A DNA stretch of 64,000 nucleotides from Candidatus Kapaibacterium sp. (GCA_025455065.1 JALONG010000039.1:29152-93151), one strand, 5' to 3'. Numbered from the stretch's first letter, positions 10,353 through 19,551 are shown. Notes: generated by a model from the letters alone, not told the origin. Program-made: numbers and translations.

Positions 10353-12257
10353 TCACACAATTCGCCGCGCAGAAATACATTGTTCAAGCCATTCCCGTTT
10401 TTTGAGAAGTTCCGGAACGCTCATCTGCTCTTGCGTTTTGGTAAAGCGGCGAATGGCGGCGGAATGAATTTTGCTGATAACCGTGCGGGAATCACCAATC
10501 ATCGTGCCTTCAAGCGACCTTGCCAGACGTGCCGCCAGCGCCGAACATTCCTGACGCAATGTCCGTTCTCGCTCGGCAATGTTGAGATGCACCGATTCGT
10601 CCTGTGACGGCGTTGTTTGAGAAGATGCCGCATCGCCGGTGCGAAAGAGCAGAGCGCCTTGCAAGGGCTGTTTTTTTGCAGAGCGCTTCACAACAGGCGT
10701 TGGACGCAAATATCCCTCGAAGAGCGTGAGGGCGTGTGTTTCGATAGATTGATGCTCCACATCGGCAAGTTGCCACAGTTCATTTTGCTGCGGTGCTTGG
10801 GTGCGTGAGCGCTTCTCTGCGTCGTTGCGGGGTTTGCGAAGCTGAACGCCGATTTGTTCTTCGTTGGAAATCCACTCCAAAATCTGCACAAGTTCTGCGT
10901 CGTTGGAAGCGTAAATATCGCAGACATTCGCCTCTTCGCTGAAACCCGCATAATACCTCATTCCGCGAAAAATTTGCTGCATCGTTTTTGAGAGCGCCCT
11001 GACCAAATCTGCCTTCACAATCACGCTAATCGGCTTAATATCCGTACCTTCACCAATCATGTCCACCTGCACCATCACATCCAAACGCCCTTCGCGGTAA
11101 TCCTGCAAAAGCCGCATCCGCTCTTCTTCCGGCACGTCTTGACCAATTCTGCCGGAGCGCACTTCGGGGAAATGTGATTGCACATAATCCAGCATCGCTT
11201 CGGCGTGTTTGTTGCTCATGGCGATAATAAGCATTTGATGTTGCCGTGCCGAAGCCTTTGAATCGGATGCACCCAAACGCTCCAATTCACGCCGCTTTTC
11301 GGCAAAACGTTCAAAGGCGGGACGCAAAAGCGCATCCAAATACACTTCGTGAAAACGGAGTTTTTTTCGTGCTAAAAACGCATCCACCTCAGCGCCGGAA
11401 GAGGCTTCTTTACTCAGTTTGTCGAGGGAAAGTTCGACAATTTCGCCCGTGTCGGTGTTCTTCAGTTTCACCGTGTAATCAATGATATGCACCGCCACGC
11501 GCTTCAAGATGCCGCCTTCGGAGTGCGCATCCCGCAACAGCGTCTCGTGGAGCGGTTTGTAGAATTGTACTTGTCTGCCGTCGCCGCCGGTGCGGGTTTC
11601 GGTCGGAACACCGAAAAGTGATTTATTGTCAGACCGCATCGGCGTACCGGAAAGCGCCACACTGCACACGAAGGGGAATTGGTTGATGCTGCCTGCCCAT
11701 GAGCCTTCCTCCGAGAGATGATGCACTTCGTCGAAGACAAACATACACGCCGCACCCGTACAAAAGCGCTTCAATGCTTCTTTTCCGCCTTTACCGCTTG
11801 CGTATTGATACGTGGTAATGATGATGTCGGTATGAAGATTTTTCAAAAACGTCCGCTCGGAATCTGCCACACAAAAGGAAAATGCCGGAGCGCCCAAATT
11901 ACGGAACACGGCAGCAAGGTCGCGGGAATCGGCGTATTGGTCGCGGAGATTGCCGCGTGGCACGAAAACAACGAGTTTTTGCGCAATGTCCAGATGCCGC
12001 GCAATAACGAAGGATGCAAGCGCCGTAATCGTTTTTCCATAGCCCGGGACAAATACGCCCAAATGCGCCATAGAGCCTGTTTTGAAGGCGTGTGCGAGTT
12101 TCTGCAAAAAGGCAACCTGCCCTGCACGAAGGCGGAAGCCCTCTCTGAGCGTTATGCCCGGCAGAACAACGTCGGGAAGCACTGCGGAGTGGTCATTGAG
12201 AAGCCGTGTCGCAGGGGAAGGCTGCGCCAAAACTTCGGAGAAAGGTTGTGGGTTCAT
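10353..12257 (-). CDS. DEAD/DEAH-box (SF2) helicase
   Basis: Walker A-like GVFVPGYGKTITALASF, Walker B VFDEVHHLSEE, SGTPMR motif, C-terminal QVDMIGEGTDIKP...QQIFRGMRYY. Confidence 0.88.
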   Translation of the reverse strand: MNPQPFSEVLAQPSPATRLLNDHSAVLPDVVLPGITLREGFRLRAGQVAFLQKLAHAFKTGSMAHLGVFVPGYGKTITALASFVIARHLDIAQKLVVFVPRGNLRDQYADSRDLAAVFRNLGAPAFSFCVADSERTFLKNLHTDIIITTYQYASGKGGKEALKRFCTGAACMFVFDEVHHLSEEGSWAGSINQFPFVCSVALSGTPMRSDNKSLFGVPTETRTGGDGRQVQFYKPLHETLLRDAHSEGGILKRVAVHIIDYTVKLKNTDTGEIVELSLDKLSKEASSGAEVDAFLARKKLRFHEVYLDALLRPAFERFAEKRRELERLGASDSKASARQHQMLIIAMSNKHAEAMLDYVQSHFPEVRSGRIGQDVPEEERMRLLQDYREGRLDVMVQVDMIGEGTDIKPISVIVKADLVRALSKTMQQIFRGMRYYAGFSEEANVCDIYASNDAELVQILEWISNEEQIGVQLRKPRNDAEKRSRTQAPQQNELWQLADVEHQSIETHALTLFEGYLRPTPVVKRSAKKQPLQGALLFRTGDAASSQTTPSQDESVHLNIAERERTLRQECSALAARLARSLEGTMIGDSRTVISKIHSAAIRRFTKTQEQMSVPELLKKREWLEQCISARRIV

Positions 12258-12471
12258 TTATGCTGCTGCTCGTTATGGAACGGGGAGCAAAGATAGGAAA
12301 AGTTTGGCAAAGGAGAAACGAGGATTTTCCACAAGTTTTGGACGTGGGGCGTGTCCTCTATGGTATGCAGATTGGCATAAATTTGTACGGGGACAATGTG
12401 CCATTTGTGGGCTTCAAACGCGGGCTGTTTTCGTTGGGAAGCAAAAAAAAATGCCAATGTAACGGAAAAAC

Positions 12472-12485
12472 GTGACACGTGTCAC
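12472..12485. promoter_or_regulatory. 14-bp perfect palindrome upstream of the metalloprotease gene (candidate operator)
   Basis: GTGACACGTGTCAC, 83 bp before the ATG and ~23 bp before a TATTTTTC -7-like box. Confidence 0.45.
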
Positions 12486-12568
12486 TAGCGGAAAAAAATG
12501 GAATTTTGTATTTTTCCAAACAATCACTTATACCATGCCTTTGTCTCACGATTTTTTGATTCGTTGCC

Positions 12569-15500
12569 ATGAAACGGTCTGTTACCTTTGTTTGCTACAC
12601 AGTAGCACTCCTTTTTTCGTGCCTTTTCGGTACGTTGTCGTTTGCACAAACACGACAGGAACTTCGCTTATTTGTACCCTTGTCTGCCGAGGAAAAAACT
12701 CATTTTGCCGCTAACGCTACATTCAGGAGGTACCAATCTTTGTGCGCTTTAGCGGAGATTGAAGCATCGGCGCTGCGATCGTTAGGGCAGCAAAAACCTG
12801 ATACGGTGTACATGACGATTCCCTTGCCGAATGATTCCGCAGTGCGTGTTTGTCTTATGAGACGCAATCCTTTTTCGTTGGATGCACAGCCGACAATGAC
12901 AGATGCTTCCGGCAACGGTAAGCGTATTGACCAATCACTATTGCCAACGATGTATGCTGGGAAGGTGGTCGGAGACGACGAATCCATCGTCAGTTTGTGC
13001 TGCACATCGGATGAAATATTCGGGCTTCTGACCTTGCGGGGAGCTACCTATAACATCGGGAAGATGCAGAACAATACCAACAACAGCACTAGTGGTGCGG
13101 CGGAGGTGTATGCCGTGAGTGATGACCGTGCTGATGCCCCGCAGCGAGAACAAATGCCGCAATGCGCCGTCACCGAACAAGAGATTATGCAGCACTCTAC
13201 GGAAATTCTTTCGACCTTGCGAGAGTTGGCGAATACGAAAGGTGGAGCGACGTTGCAGAGCGATAGACGCTTGCGTGTGGAAGTTGCCCTTGAAGTAGAT
13301 TTTGCAACGTACCAACAATTTAATAACAGCGTTGAACGTGCCTCAGCGTATGCAACATCACTCATCGCAACGGTGTCGCAGATATTTGAGCGGGATTTGA
13401 ATGTAGAACTGAGCATTTCCTATTTGAATGTATGGACTACGCAGGATCCATTTACGGGGAATAGTACGAGTACTGTACTAAATAGATTCAAATCTTATTG
13501 GCGGAGCAATCGGGTGAATATTCGGCGGACTGTAGCGCATTTACTCTCAAGTCGTTCACTCGGTGGTGGACGAGCCGGACTAAATACATTCTGTGACAAA
13601 GATGATGGTTACGGCGTGTCCGGCAGTCTGAGAAATCTAAGCAGTATTGTATCTTTACCAACCTACTCTTATGAAGTAAAAATTCTAGCCCATGAGTTAG
13701 GTCATAATTTTGGTTCGCCGCACACACACAGTTGTTTGTGGCCAGGTGGTGCAATTGATAGCTGCGCTCAAGCTGAGGAGGGTAACTGTTTTACCAATTC
13801 ACGACCGCGTATTGGAACAATTATGAGTTATTGTGATTCGAGAGGAGGAAGTGTCGAAATGAGACTCCATCCATTGTGTAGTCGTTTGATGCGTGGTATG
13901 GCAGAGAAAGCAGCGTGTGTTGGTAATGAAAATTTGCCCACGATATACACATTAAGCGGTACAATAAGGCTTGAAGATGGGCTTCCTGCTGCCAATATTG
14001 AATTTACACTATATTCAGATAACGTTGGTGAAACAAGAACACTTCTTAGAACATTTCGTACAAACGCACAAGGGCAATACACTGTTGATAGATTGGCAAC
14101 GGGACAATATAAAATTCAACCACCGTCATCATTTGTTTTTTTGCCAATGAGTGAAGAATCACCTGCATCGTTGATTATTGCGGGTAGCAATGTTCTTCAT
14201 GACATTACAATAGCACGAGCCTATGTGGTATCAATTCGTAATACGAATTCTTCTTCACATTGGATACAAATCATGGGCAATCGTATTGGAAGAACGATTT
14301 CTCAAGCTATTTATGATGGTAGTGGCAGTGTAAATCTACCCAATGGCAATTACTCTATTATTCCGACAACATCAAATGGGGTCATTTTTACACCTCCTAT
14401 CCAGCGTGTAACTGTCAATGGTGCTAATGTGGTTATACCAGCGTTTGTTGCTACTTCTGCTCCACAACGCTTTGCAATTACAGGGAAGGTAAAGGACAGT
14501 AATAATAATGGGCTTGAAGGCATAACAATTACCGTTAAAGGAGCTACAAGTCAATTTACAACAAGAAGTGATGCCAATGGTGCTTACATAGTGAATAATC
14601 TACCGATTGGACGATATGAAGTTCGTGCGGCAATAGATCAATATGATTTTTCCCCTTCGTACTGGACGTATGATATTGATGATACAGATGGATGGAATGG
14701 AGATTTTCAAGCGGCTCCGACTGTATCAGTACAAACAGCCCCTTCCCAACTCACATTCCCTCCGCTTCAGTCGGGACTGGATGCTTTTTTGCCTATCCAA
14801 TTTACCAATCCTGCTAATGCTTCGGGTGCTATTCGGGTGGAGGTAACGGTACAGCCTACCAATGGTACTCCTCGCCACGTTATTTCTGTGAATGGTACAG
14901 CTGCCAGTTTTACCTTGCAACCCGGACAAACCAACACCTTACAAGTACGATTTGCACCAAATGCTGCGGCGCAGTTTACCGCAAACATTATCGTTACCGA
15001 TAGAACCACGGGTCGGCAATTAGCCGTTATTCCCGTGTCTGGAACGGGGCTACTCAACATTCTGCCACTTGGTACACCTGTCCTGATTGCGCCTGCTAAT
15101 GGAAGCACTGCGACCAATCGTAGTCTCACGTTTGCATGGCAAGCTGTTCCCAATGCAACCTCCTATCGGTTTACGATTGCAACGGCAAGAAGCACAGCGA
15201 CGAATGTTCCTAATCTCTGGTCGTTAGATACGATTGTCTCCGGTACAACATTGTTCTTGACATTGCCCGACAGAACGCCCTTTTATTGGCGTGTCCAAGC
15301 CCGAAACGCAACAATGCAAGGGACTTTTTCCGATGAATTTACGTTGAACATCCGCCGTGATACTGTTCCTACCATGCCGACATTGATAACAATAACGAAT
15401 GTCAATCTTCAATCAGCACAAGGCGCATGGCAGCTAGACCGCATTACACCACGCGACAGCGGTTTTGTACATGGTACCAATTTGTATTTGCATAGAGCGA

Positions 15501-16273
15501 AAGCAACGGCGTTACGGCTACCGGCAGGACAAACGCAGGGACAAATTTCTCAAATTGCCGTGTGGTTTGCGTACAAGCGTCCCGGCTTAACGAATCAAAC
15601 CTATCGCATCGAATTGTATTCCGGTACGGCGCAAAGCGGTCCGCAGCGGCTTTTAGCGGCACAGGACTACATTCTTGCCGGAGTTGCTTCGGGGAATATT
15701 GATATGGTGAATATCACCTTGCCCGTCATCCCGACATTACATACCTTTTCGCCTCCTGTCAGTGTCGGAGAATCCTTTTTTGTGGGGGTTAATTTTGGAC
15801 AATACGGTGTTGCTGCTATCAGTGATGCTGCTATTGCGGCGGGGAATCTTGTCGGGCGACGGGTGGCGGAAGATTGGGAAATGGCGGTGGATGGGCGTTG
15901 GGTGAATATGTCCGATGCGTGGTTTCCCCCGACTTCTCCGAATGGTTGGAATATGTGGATAGCCGCAGGGCTATTGCCAACAGCAACATCGGTCAGCACT
16001 GCACAAGATAACACGAATTATCGCCTTACGAACTTTCCCAATCCTTGTAGCGATGCAACAAGCATTCAATACACCCTCACCACACCTGCGGAAGTGCAGT
16101 TAGAAATACTCTCGCTCTTGGGTACACAAGTAATGAGCCTTGTTCAGGAGCGGCAAAGTGCAGGAAATTATGTGGTTCCCGTGGATGTGCGCCATCTACC
16201 GAGCGGACAGTATTACTATCGTTTGCGTGTCGGTGCGGAGCAGATTGTACGGACATTGCAGGTGGTGAGGTAA
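12569..16273 (+). CDS. reprolysin-like (M12B-type) zinc metalloprotease with CNA_B/carboxypeptidase-regulatory-like repeats and T9SS sorting domain
   Basis: HELGHNFGSPHTHSC zinc motif, downstream Met-turn IGTIMSYC; domains AITGKVKDSNNNGLEGITITVKG; C-terminus NFPNPCSDATSIQYTLTTPAEVQLEILSLLGTQV...YYRLRVGAEQIVRTLQVVR. Confidence 0.92.
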   Translation: MKRSVTFVCYTVALLFSCLFGTLSFAQTRQELRLFVPLSAEEKTHFAANATFRRYQSLCALAEIEASALRSLGQQKPDTVYMTIPLPNDSAVRVCLMRRNPFSLDAQPTMTDASGNGKRIDQSLLPTMYAGKVVGDDESIVSLCCTSDEIFGLLTLRGATYNIGKMQNNTNNSTSGAAEVYAVSDDRADAPQREQMPQCAVTEQEIMQHSTEILSTLRELANTKGGATLQSDRRLRVEVALEVDFATYQQFNNSVERASAYATSLIATVSQIFERDLNVELSISYLNVWTTQDPFTGNSTSTVLNRFKSYWRSNRVNIRRTVAHLLSSRSLGGGRAGLNTFCDKDDGYGVSGSLRNLSSIVSLPTYSYEVKILAHELGHNFGSPHTHSCLWPGGAIDSCAQAEEGNCFTNSRPRIGTIMSYCDSRGGSVEMRLHPLCSRLMRGMAEKAACVGNENLPTIYTLSGTIRLEDGLPAANIEFTLYSDNVGETRTLLRTFRTNAQGQYTVDRLATGQYKIQPPSSFVFLPMSEESPASLIIAGSNVLHDITIARAYVVSIRNTNSSSHWIQIMGNRIGRTISQAIYDGSGSVNLPNGNYSIIPTTSNGVIFTPPIQRVTVNGANVVIPAFVATSAPQRFAITGKVKDSNNNGLEGITITVKGATSQFTTRSDANGAYIVNNLPIGRYEVRAAIDQYDFSPSYWTYDIDDTDGWNGDFQAAPTVSVQTAPSQLTFPPLQSGLDAFLPIQFTNPANASGAIRVEVTVQPTNGTPRHVISVNGTAASFTLQPGQTNTLQVRFAPNAAAQFTANIIVTDRTTGRQLAVIPVSGTGLLNILPLGTPVLIAPANGSTATNRSLTFAWQAVPNATSYRFTIATARSTATNVPNLWSLDTIVSGTTLFLTLPDRTPFYWRVQARNATMQGTFSDEFTLNIRRDTVPTMPTLITITNVNLQSAQGAWQLDRITPRDSGFVHGTNLYLHRAKATALRLPAGQTQGQISQIAVWFAYKRPGLTNQTYRIELYSGTAQSGPQRLLAAQDYILAGVASGNIDMVNITLPVIPTLHTFSPPVSVGESFFVGVNFGQYGVAAISDAAIAAGNLVGRRVAEDWEMAVDGRWVNMSDAWFPPTSPNGWNMWIAAGLLPTATSVSTAQDNTNYRLTNFPNPCSDATSIQYTLTTPAEVQLEILSLLGTQVMSLVQERQSAGNYVVPVDVRHLPSGQYYYRLRVGAEQIVRTLQVVR

Positions 16274-16305
16274 GGGAATGTAGGTAATTCAGTAACAGGC
16301 GCTCA

Positions 16306-16313
16306 TATTTTTG
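16306..16313 (+). promoter_or_regulatory. TAnnTTTG -7 box for the CUB/BNR gene
   Basis: TATTTTTG 49 nt upstream of the ATG at 16355. Confidence 0.5.
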
Positions 16314-16354
16314 CTACCACAAATTTCAATTTCATTATCGTTTCTTTTACAGCT

Positions 16355-17920
16355 ATGAAAACATGTATTCTGCTCTTCTGTTGTTTGCTTTCTTGGAGTA
16401 ATTATCTTTACTGCCAAACGTGTACCGGAACACAAGTGCTGACAGCTAATTCCGGAAGTTTTAGCGATAGGTCAAGTGGTGATGTCTATGGTGATAATCT
16501 TGATTGTCATTGGCTCATTCAGCCTACTAACGGACGACGGGTTACACTGACGTTTTCCCGTTTTAACACTGAACAAAATGTGGATTTTGTCACGGTATAT
16601 GATGGTCCAACAATTAATGACAGAGTACTTGGACGATTTACTGGCACAACAGTGCCTAATTATGTTACCGGAAGTGGTGGTAGTTTGTTGGTGCGATTTA
16701 CCACCGATCCATTTGTTGGGTCTTCGGGTTGGGCAGTAAATTATATTACTGAGCCAGAATCAACTATTAATCCTAGTCAAATTAGATGGCAGTTTGTCAA
16801 TATATTGGGTAACAGGCGTATAGATTGTTTTGCTTCGCAAGAAAATATCTTATTTGTTGGTACCAGTAGTGGCATCTTTCGTAGCCCTGACAATGGAAGT
16901 ACATGGGCTCTTGCAAATTCAAGTCTGGTACCAAATGTCGGCGGATTAGCAGCAAATAACACTCATGTGTTTGCGCTGGTTGGACAAGAATTGTTTTCAA
17001 GCAATAATTTGGGTAACTCTTGGACGAAAACAGCGATGACAACTGCCACTCTAGTTTTGTCTTTTCAAAACGCAATCTATGTCTTGAGCAATGGTAATAT
17101 TTTGCGAAGCGGTGATAACGGTAACACATGGCAAAATCTTTCTATGCAGTCAATGGTTCGCAATGTGAATAACCTGATTATCAATGACGGTAGATTTTTT
17201 GCATTCGCCTCGGGAGGTGTATTTTTAAGTCGTGATATGGGCAGTAGCTGGCAGTTGATTTCTACTTCATACGGCGGCAGAGCCGTTGTTTTAGGAAATG
17301 ATATTTTTGCACTTCGTATTCAATCGTTAAGCGGCTCATCGGGTTTTGTAAATAGATGTAACGAAATCTCCAATCTAATGGTAAATCGAAATTTATCAAC
17401 AACATGGGTAAATCTAGTTGAGCCGAATAATAATCCTATTTCGTTATTTGCATTCGGAACAAGCAATATTCTAGTTGGTGGTTGTCAAAGAGGGACTGCA
17501 TTTTCTAATAATAGCGGTTTGACTTGGTCTTTATTAAGTAATTCACCCGGTGATGCGAGCGCTTTCTTTTTGCATAATCAGACCATCTATGCCGCAACGC
17601 CAGTTGGACTCCTCCGTGCCCCTTTAACTGTTACAAGCAGCGTGCAAGAAAAAAGCGAGCAACAATACGACTTACAAGTATATCCCAATCCGGTAGAAGA
17701 ATCGGCAACATTATCGTACACCATACCTCGCAGCAGTCATGTGAAAATTGATATTGTCAATTCTTTAGGACAATCTGTAACAAATGTCCATAATTCGGAA
17801 CTGCCAGCAGGCAACCACACTTTACAGCTCAAGATGGATAGCTTCGTCAGTGGTACATATTTCATTCGGATATTCACCAATGGTTTTTCCGCGACAAAAT
17901 CAATCAGAGTCTTTCGTTAG
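16355..17920 (+). CDS. secreted CUB-domain plus BNR/YCF48-like repeat protein with T9SS sorting domain
   Basis: CTGTQVLTANSGSFSDRSS...CHWLIQPTNGRRVTLTFSRFNTE...VTVYDG (CUB-like); FRSPDNGSTWALANSS, RSGDNGNTWQNL repeats; YPNPVEESATLSYTIPRSSHVKIDIVNSLGQ C-terminal domain. Confidence 0.88.
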   Translation: MKTCILLFCCLLSWSNYLYCQTCTGTQVLTANSGSFSDRSSGDVYGDNLDCHWLIQPTNGRRVTLTFSRFNTEQNVDFVTVYDGPTINDRVLGRFTGTTVPNYVTGSGGSLLVRFTTDPFVGSSGWAVNYITEPESTINPSQIRWQFVNILGNRRIDCFASQENILFVGTSSGIFRSPDNGSTWALANSSLVPNVGGLAANNTHVFALVGQELFSSNNLGNSWTKTAMTTATLVLSFQNAIYVLSNGNILRSGDNGNTWQNLSMQSMVRNVNNLIINDGRFFAFASGGVFLSRDMGSSWQLISTSYGGRAVVLGNDIFALRIQSLSGSSGFVNRCNEISNLMVNRNLSTTWVNLVEPNNNPISLFAFGTSNILVGGCQRGTAFSNNSGLTWSLLSNSPGDASAFFLHNQTIYAATPVGLLRAPLTVTSSVQEKSEQQYDLQVYPNPVEESATLSYTIPRSSHVKIDIVNSLGQSVTNVHNSELPAGNHTLQLKMDSFVSGTYFIRIFTNGFSATKSIRVFR

Positions 17921-17968
17921 CCTTTTTTACATTTGAATTTTATTGGTCTCAAACGCTAGTCAAAACTA

Positions 17969-18152
17969 TGGGCTTTAGCCCAAGACTTTAGTTCCTACAA
18001 ACGTTCCAGAAGGTCGTAAATATCGGTGTGTAATTTGATGTTTGTAGATAGCGAAGTCGCTAAACAAAGCGAGGTATGCCAATATTGTTCACGATAAGGC
18101 AACCAAAAAGGACTTTCAGTCCTCTTCAAACCTCTGCACTTTCAGTGCAGAG
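17969..18152. ncRNA. cluster of four compact perfect hairpins (candidate structured RNA or repeat element)
   Basis: TGGGCT-TT-AGCCCA (17969-17982), TAGCGA-AG-TCGCTA (18049-18062), AGGACT-TTC-AGTCCT (18109-18123), CTCTGCACT-TTC-AGTGCAGAG (18132-18152); no plausible ORF. Confidence 0.45.
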
Positions 18153-18242
18153 TGGTTCAGTTATGGTTCTTTGGTATGATGGGGATTCAGGCATATAGTT
18201 TTCGTTCTTGGACGGGAGCGGAAATTTTTGTGTATTTGTAGC

Positions 18243-18761
18243 ATGAAACATCTCAGCGTCCATATTGATCGCTTAACTAATTCCCTGCGCAATGCCATTA
18301 CAGGTGATGTGTTTACGACAGAATTATACAAAATCACCGCGAAAGATAAGCCTTTGTTGCGGAAAGATTGGGTTTTTGATTGGGTAAAAGAAATGAACAA
18401 TACTGAGGCTGAGGTGTGGAAATTGGTTATCGTCAATAATCCAAGTGTGATACAAGGTTTGATAAGTATTTCCGATAGAGACGACCATATTTTTGTCAAT
18501 TTGGTAGAAAATGCTTCCTACAATATCGGCAAAAACAAGGTGTACGAAGGTGTTGGTGCAAACTTATTTGCTTTTGCCTGTCAGCGTTCTTTTGCAAACG
18601 GCTATGACGGAGTTGTTTCGTTCATCGCTAAAAGTACGCTTATTGCTCATTATTCCGCAATGCTGGGTGCGAAACGACTGGGTTCATCACTCCGCATGGT
18701 TATAGATACGCCACAAGCCCGAAGCCTCTGTGAGCGCTATTTTCCTTCATCTCAACAATAA
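18243..18761 (+). CDS. GNAT-fold N-acetyltransferase-like protein
   Basis: GVGANLFAFACQRSFANGYDGVVSFIAKSTLIAHYSAMLGAKRLG resembles GNAT motif A/B; 172 aa. Confidence 0.6.
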   Translation: MKHLSVHIDRLTNSLRNAITGDVFTTELYKITAKDKPLLRKDWVFDWVKEMNNTEAEVWKLVIVNNPSVIQGLISISDRDDHIFVNLVENASYNIGKNKVYEGVGANLFAFACQRSFANGYDGVVSFIAKSTLIAHYSAMLGAKRLGSSLRMVIDTPQARSLCERYFPSSQQ

Positions 18762-18768
18762 CAAGACC

Positions 18769-18963
18769 ATGAAACACTCCCAAGAAACAGAAGATGTCGC
18801 GCTGTATGTCGAGCAACGACAACCAACAGAAGAGGAAGAGCGCCTCTTCCGCGCATTTATGCAAAACCGCACTTCATCACGCTCTCCCAAAATGCCTTTG
18901 CAACACGTACAAACTAAAACAACGAGCGCACAACAACGCTCCCACTCAAAGCTGAGTGCGTGA
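18769..18963 (+). CDS. small hypothetical protein (64 aa) downstream of the GNAT-like gene
   Basis: MKHSQETEDVALYVEQRQPTEEEERLFRAFMQNRTSSRSPK...; starts 8 nt after the previous stop and is followed by a terminator hairpin. Confidence 0.6.
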   Translation: MKHSQETEDVALYVEQRQPTEEEERLFRAFMQNRTSSRSPKMPLQHVQTKTTSAQQRSHSKLSA

Positions 18964-18984
18964 CCATCCGCAACGATGAACTGA

Positions 18985-19025
18985 AACAGCCCGTTTGAAC
19001 TGTGCTTCAGGCGGGCTGTTTTTTT
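18985..19025 (+). terminator. rho-independent terminator
   Basis: AACAGCCCG...CGGGCTGTT followed by TTTTT, directly after the 64-aa ORF. Confidence 0.85.
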
Positions 19026-19101
19026 CTACTCATGGTAAGAAAAGAAATATCATTGCAAATAACACACGTTCTGCAAGTCTATCTGCTTCGTCGGTGCGCA
19101 A

Positions 19102-19199
19102 TTATACCAATTTACGCTGAGGATTGTGCATTATTTTTTCAATGCTTTTCTCTGGAAGCAGCATAAATACTCGCACAGACAAGAATGTCTGTGCCACTG
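19102..19199 (+). repeat. ~97-bp dispersed repeat containing the 22-bp palindrome (second copy at 7415-7512)
   Basis: TTATACCAATTTACG[C/T]TGA[G]..TTGTGCATT..TTTT..CTTTTCTCTGGAA.CAGCATAAATACTCGCACAGACAAGAATGTCTGTGCC. Confidence 0.9.
19173..19194. repeat. REP-like 22-bp palindrome
   Basis: GCACAGACA-AGAA-TGTCTGTGC. Confidence 0.9.
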
Positions 19200-19226
19200 G
19201 GTGCGGCTGTGAACTGCTCACTCTCC

Positions 19227-19251
19227 ACAGCACAAATTCTGTACATTTGCA
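19227..19251 (+). promoter_or_regulatory. repeated promoter region with TAnnTTTG -7 box (TACATTTG 19242-19249)
   Basis: 25-bp perfect repeat ACAGCACAAATTCTGTACATTTGCA, also at 19671-19695; -7 box 49 nt before the ATG at 19291. Confidence 0.7.
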
Positions 19252-19290
19252 TCAACAACCATTTATTGCACAAACTATGGTGAATCTGCC

Positions 19291-19500
19291 ATGCAAACCA
19301 CACTCCCCAAGCCTTCCAAAGAACTGCTTATTGAAGCATTAGCAGAAATGATGCGCTCGCGGCGCGAAGAATTTGTTGAGCTTCTTACCGAAGCATTGGA
19401 AGATATAGCCCTCGGCACCGCTATTGTCGAAGGACGCAAGGATGATTTTGTTAGTGAAGAAGAAATACGATTGTTGCTTTTTTCCGATGCAACGCCATGA
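19291..19500 (+). CDS. small antitoxin-like hypothetical protein (69 aa)
   Basis: MQTTLPKPSKELLIEALAEMMRSRREEFVELLTEALEDIALGTAIVEGRKDDFVSEEEIRLLLF; compact, helical, acidic; own promoter. Confidence 0.6.
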   Translation: MQTTLPKPSKELLIEALAEMMRSRREEFVELLTEALEDIALGTAIVEGRKDDFVSEEEIRLLLFSDATP

Positions 19501-19551
19501 AAACACTTTTTGAACGCTATTTCCCGTAATACTGATTTTTCACCAGCCTTG

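Noticed and set aside
10353-12257. SF2 helicase as part of a defence island
   Set aside because: Neighbours are an orphan histidine kinase and a secreted protease; no nuclease or methylase is adjacent, so defence is not supported.
17969-18761. Type III toxin-antitoxin (RNA antitoxin repeats upstream of toxin)
   Set aside because: The four hairpins are not tandem copies of one sequence and the downstream protein is GNAT-like, not a ToxN-type RNase; kept only as an open structured-RNA observation.
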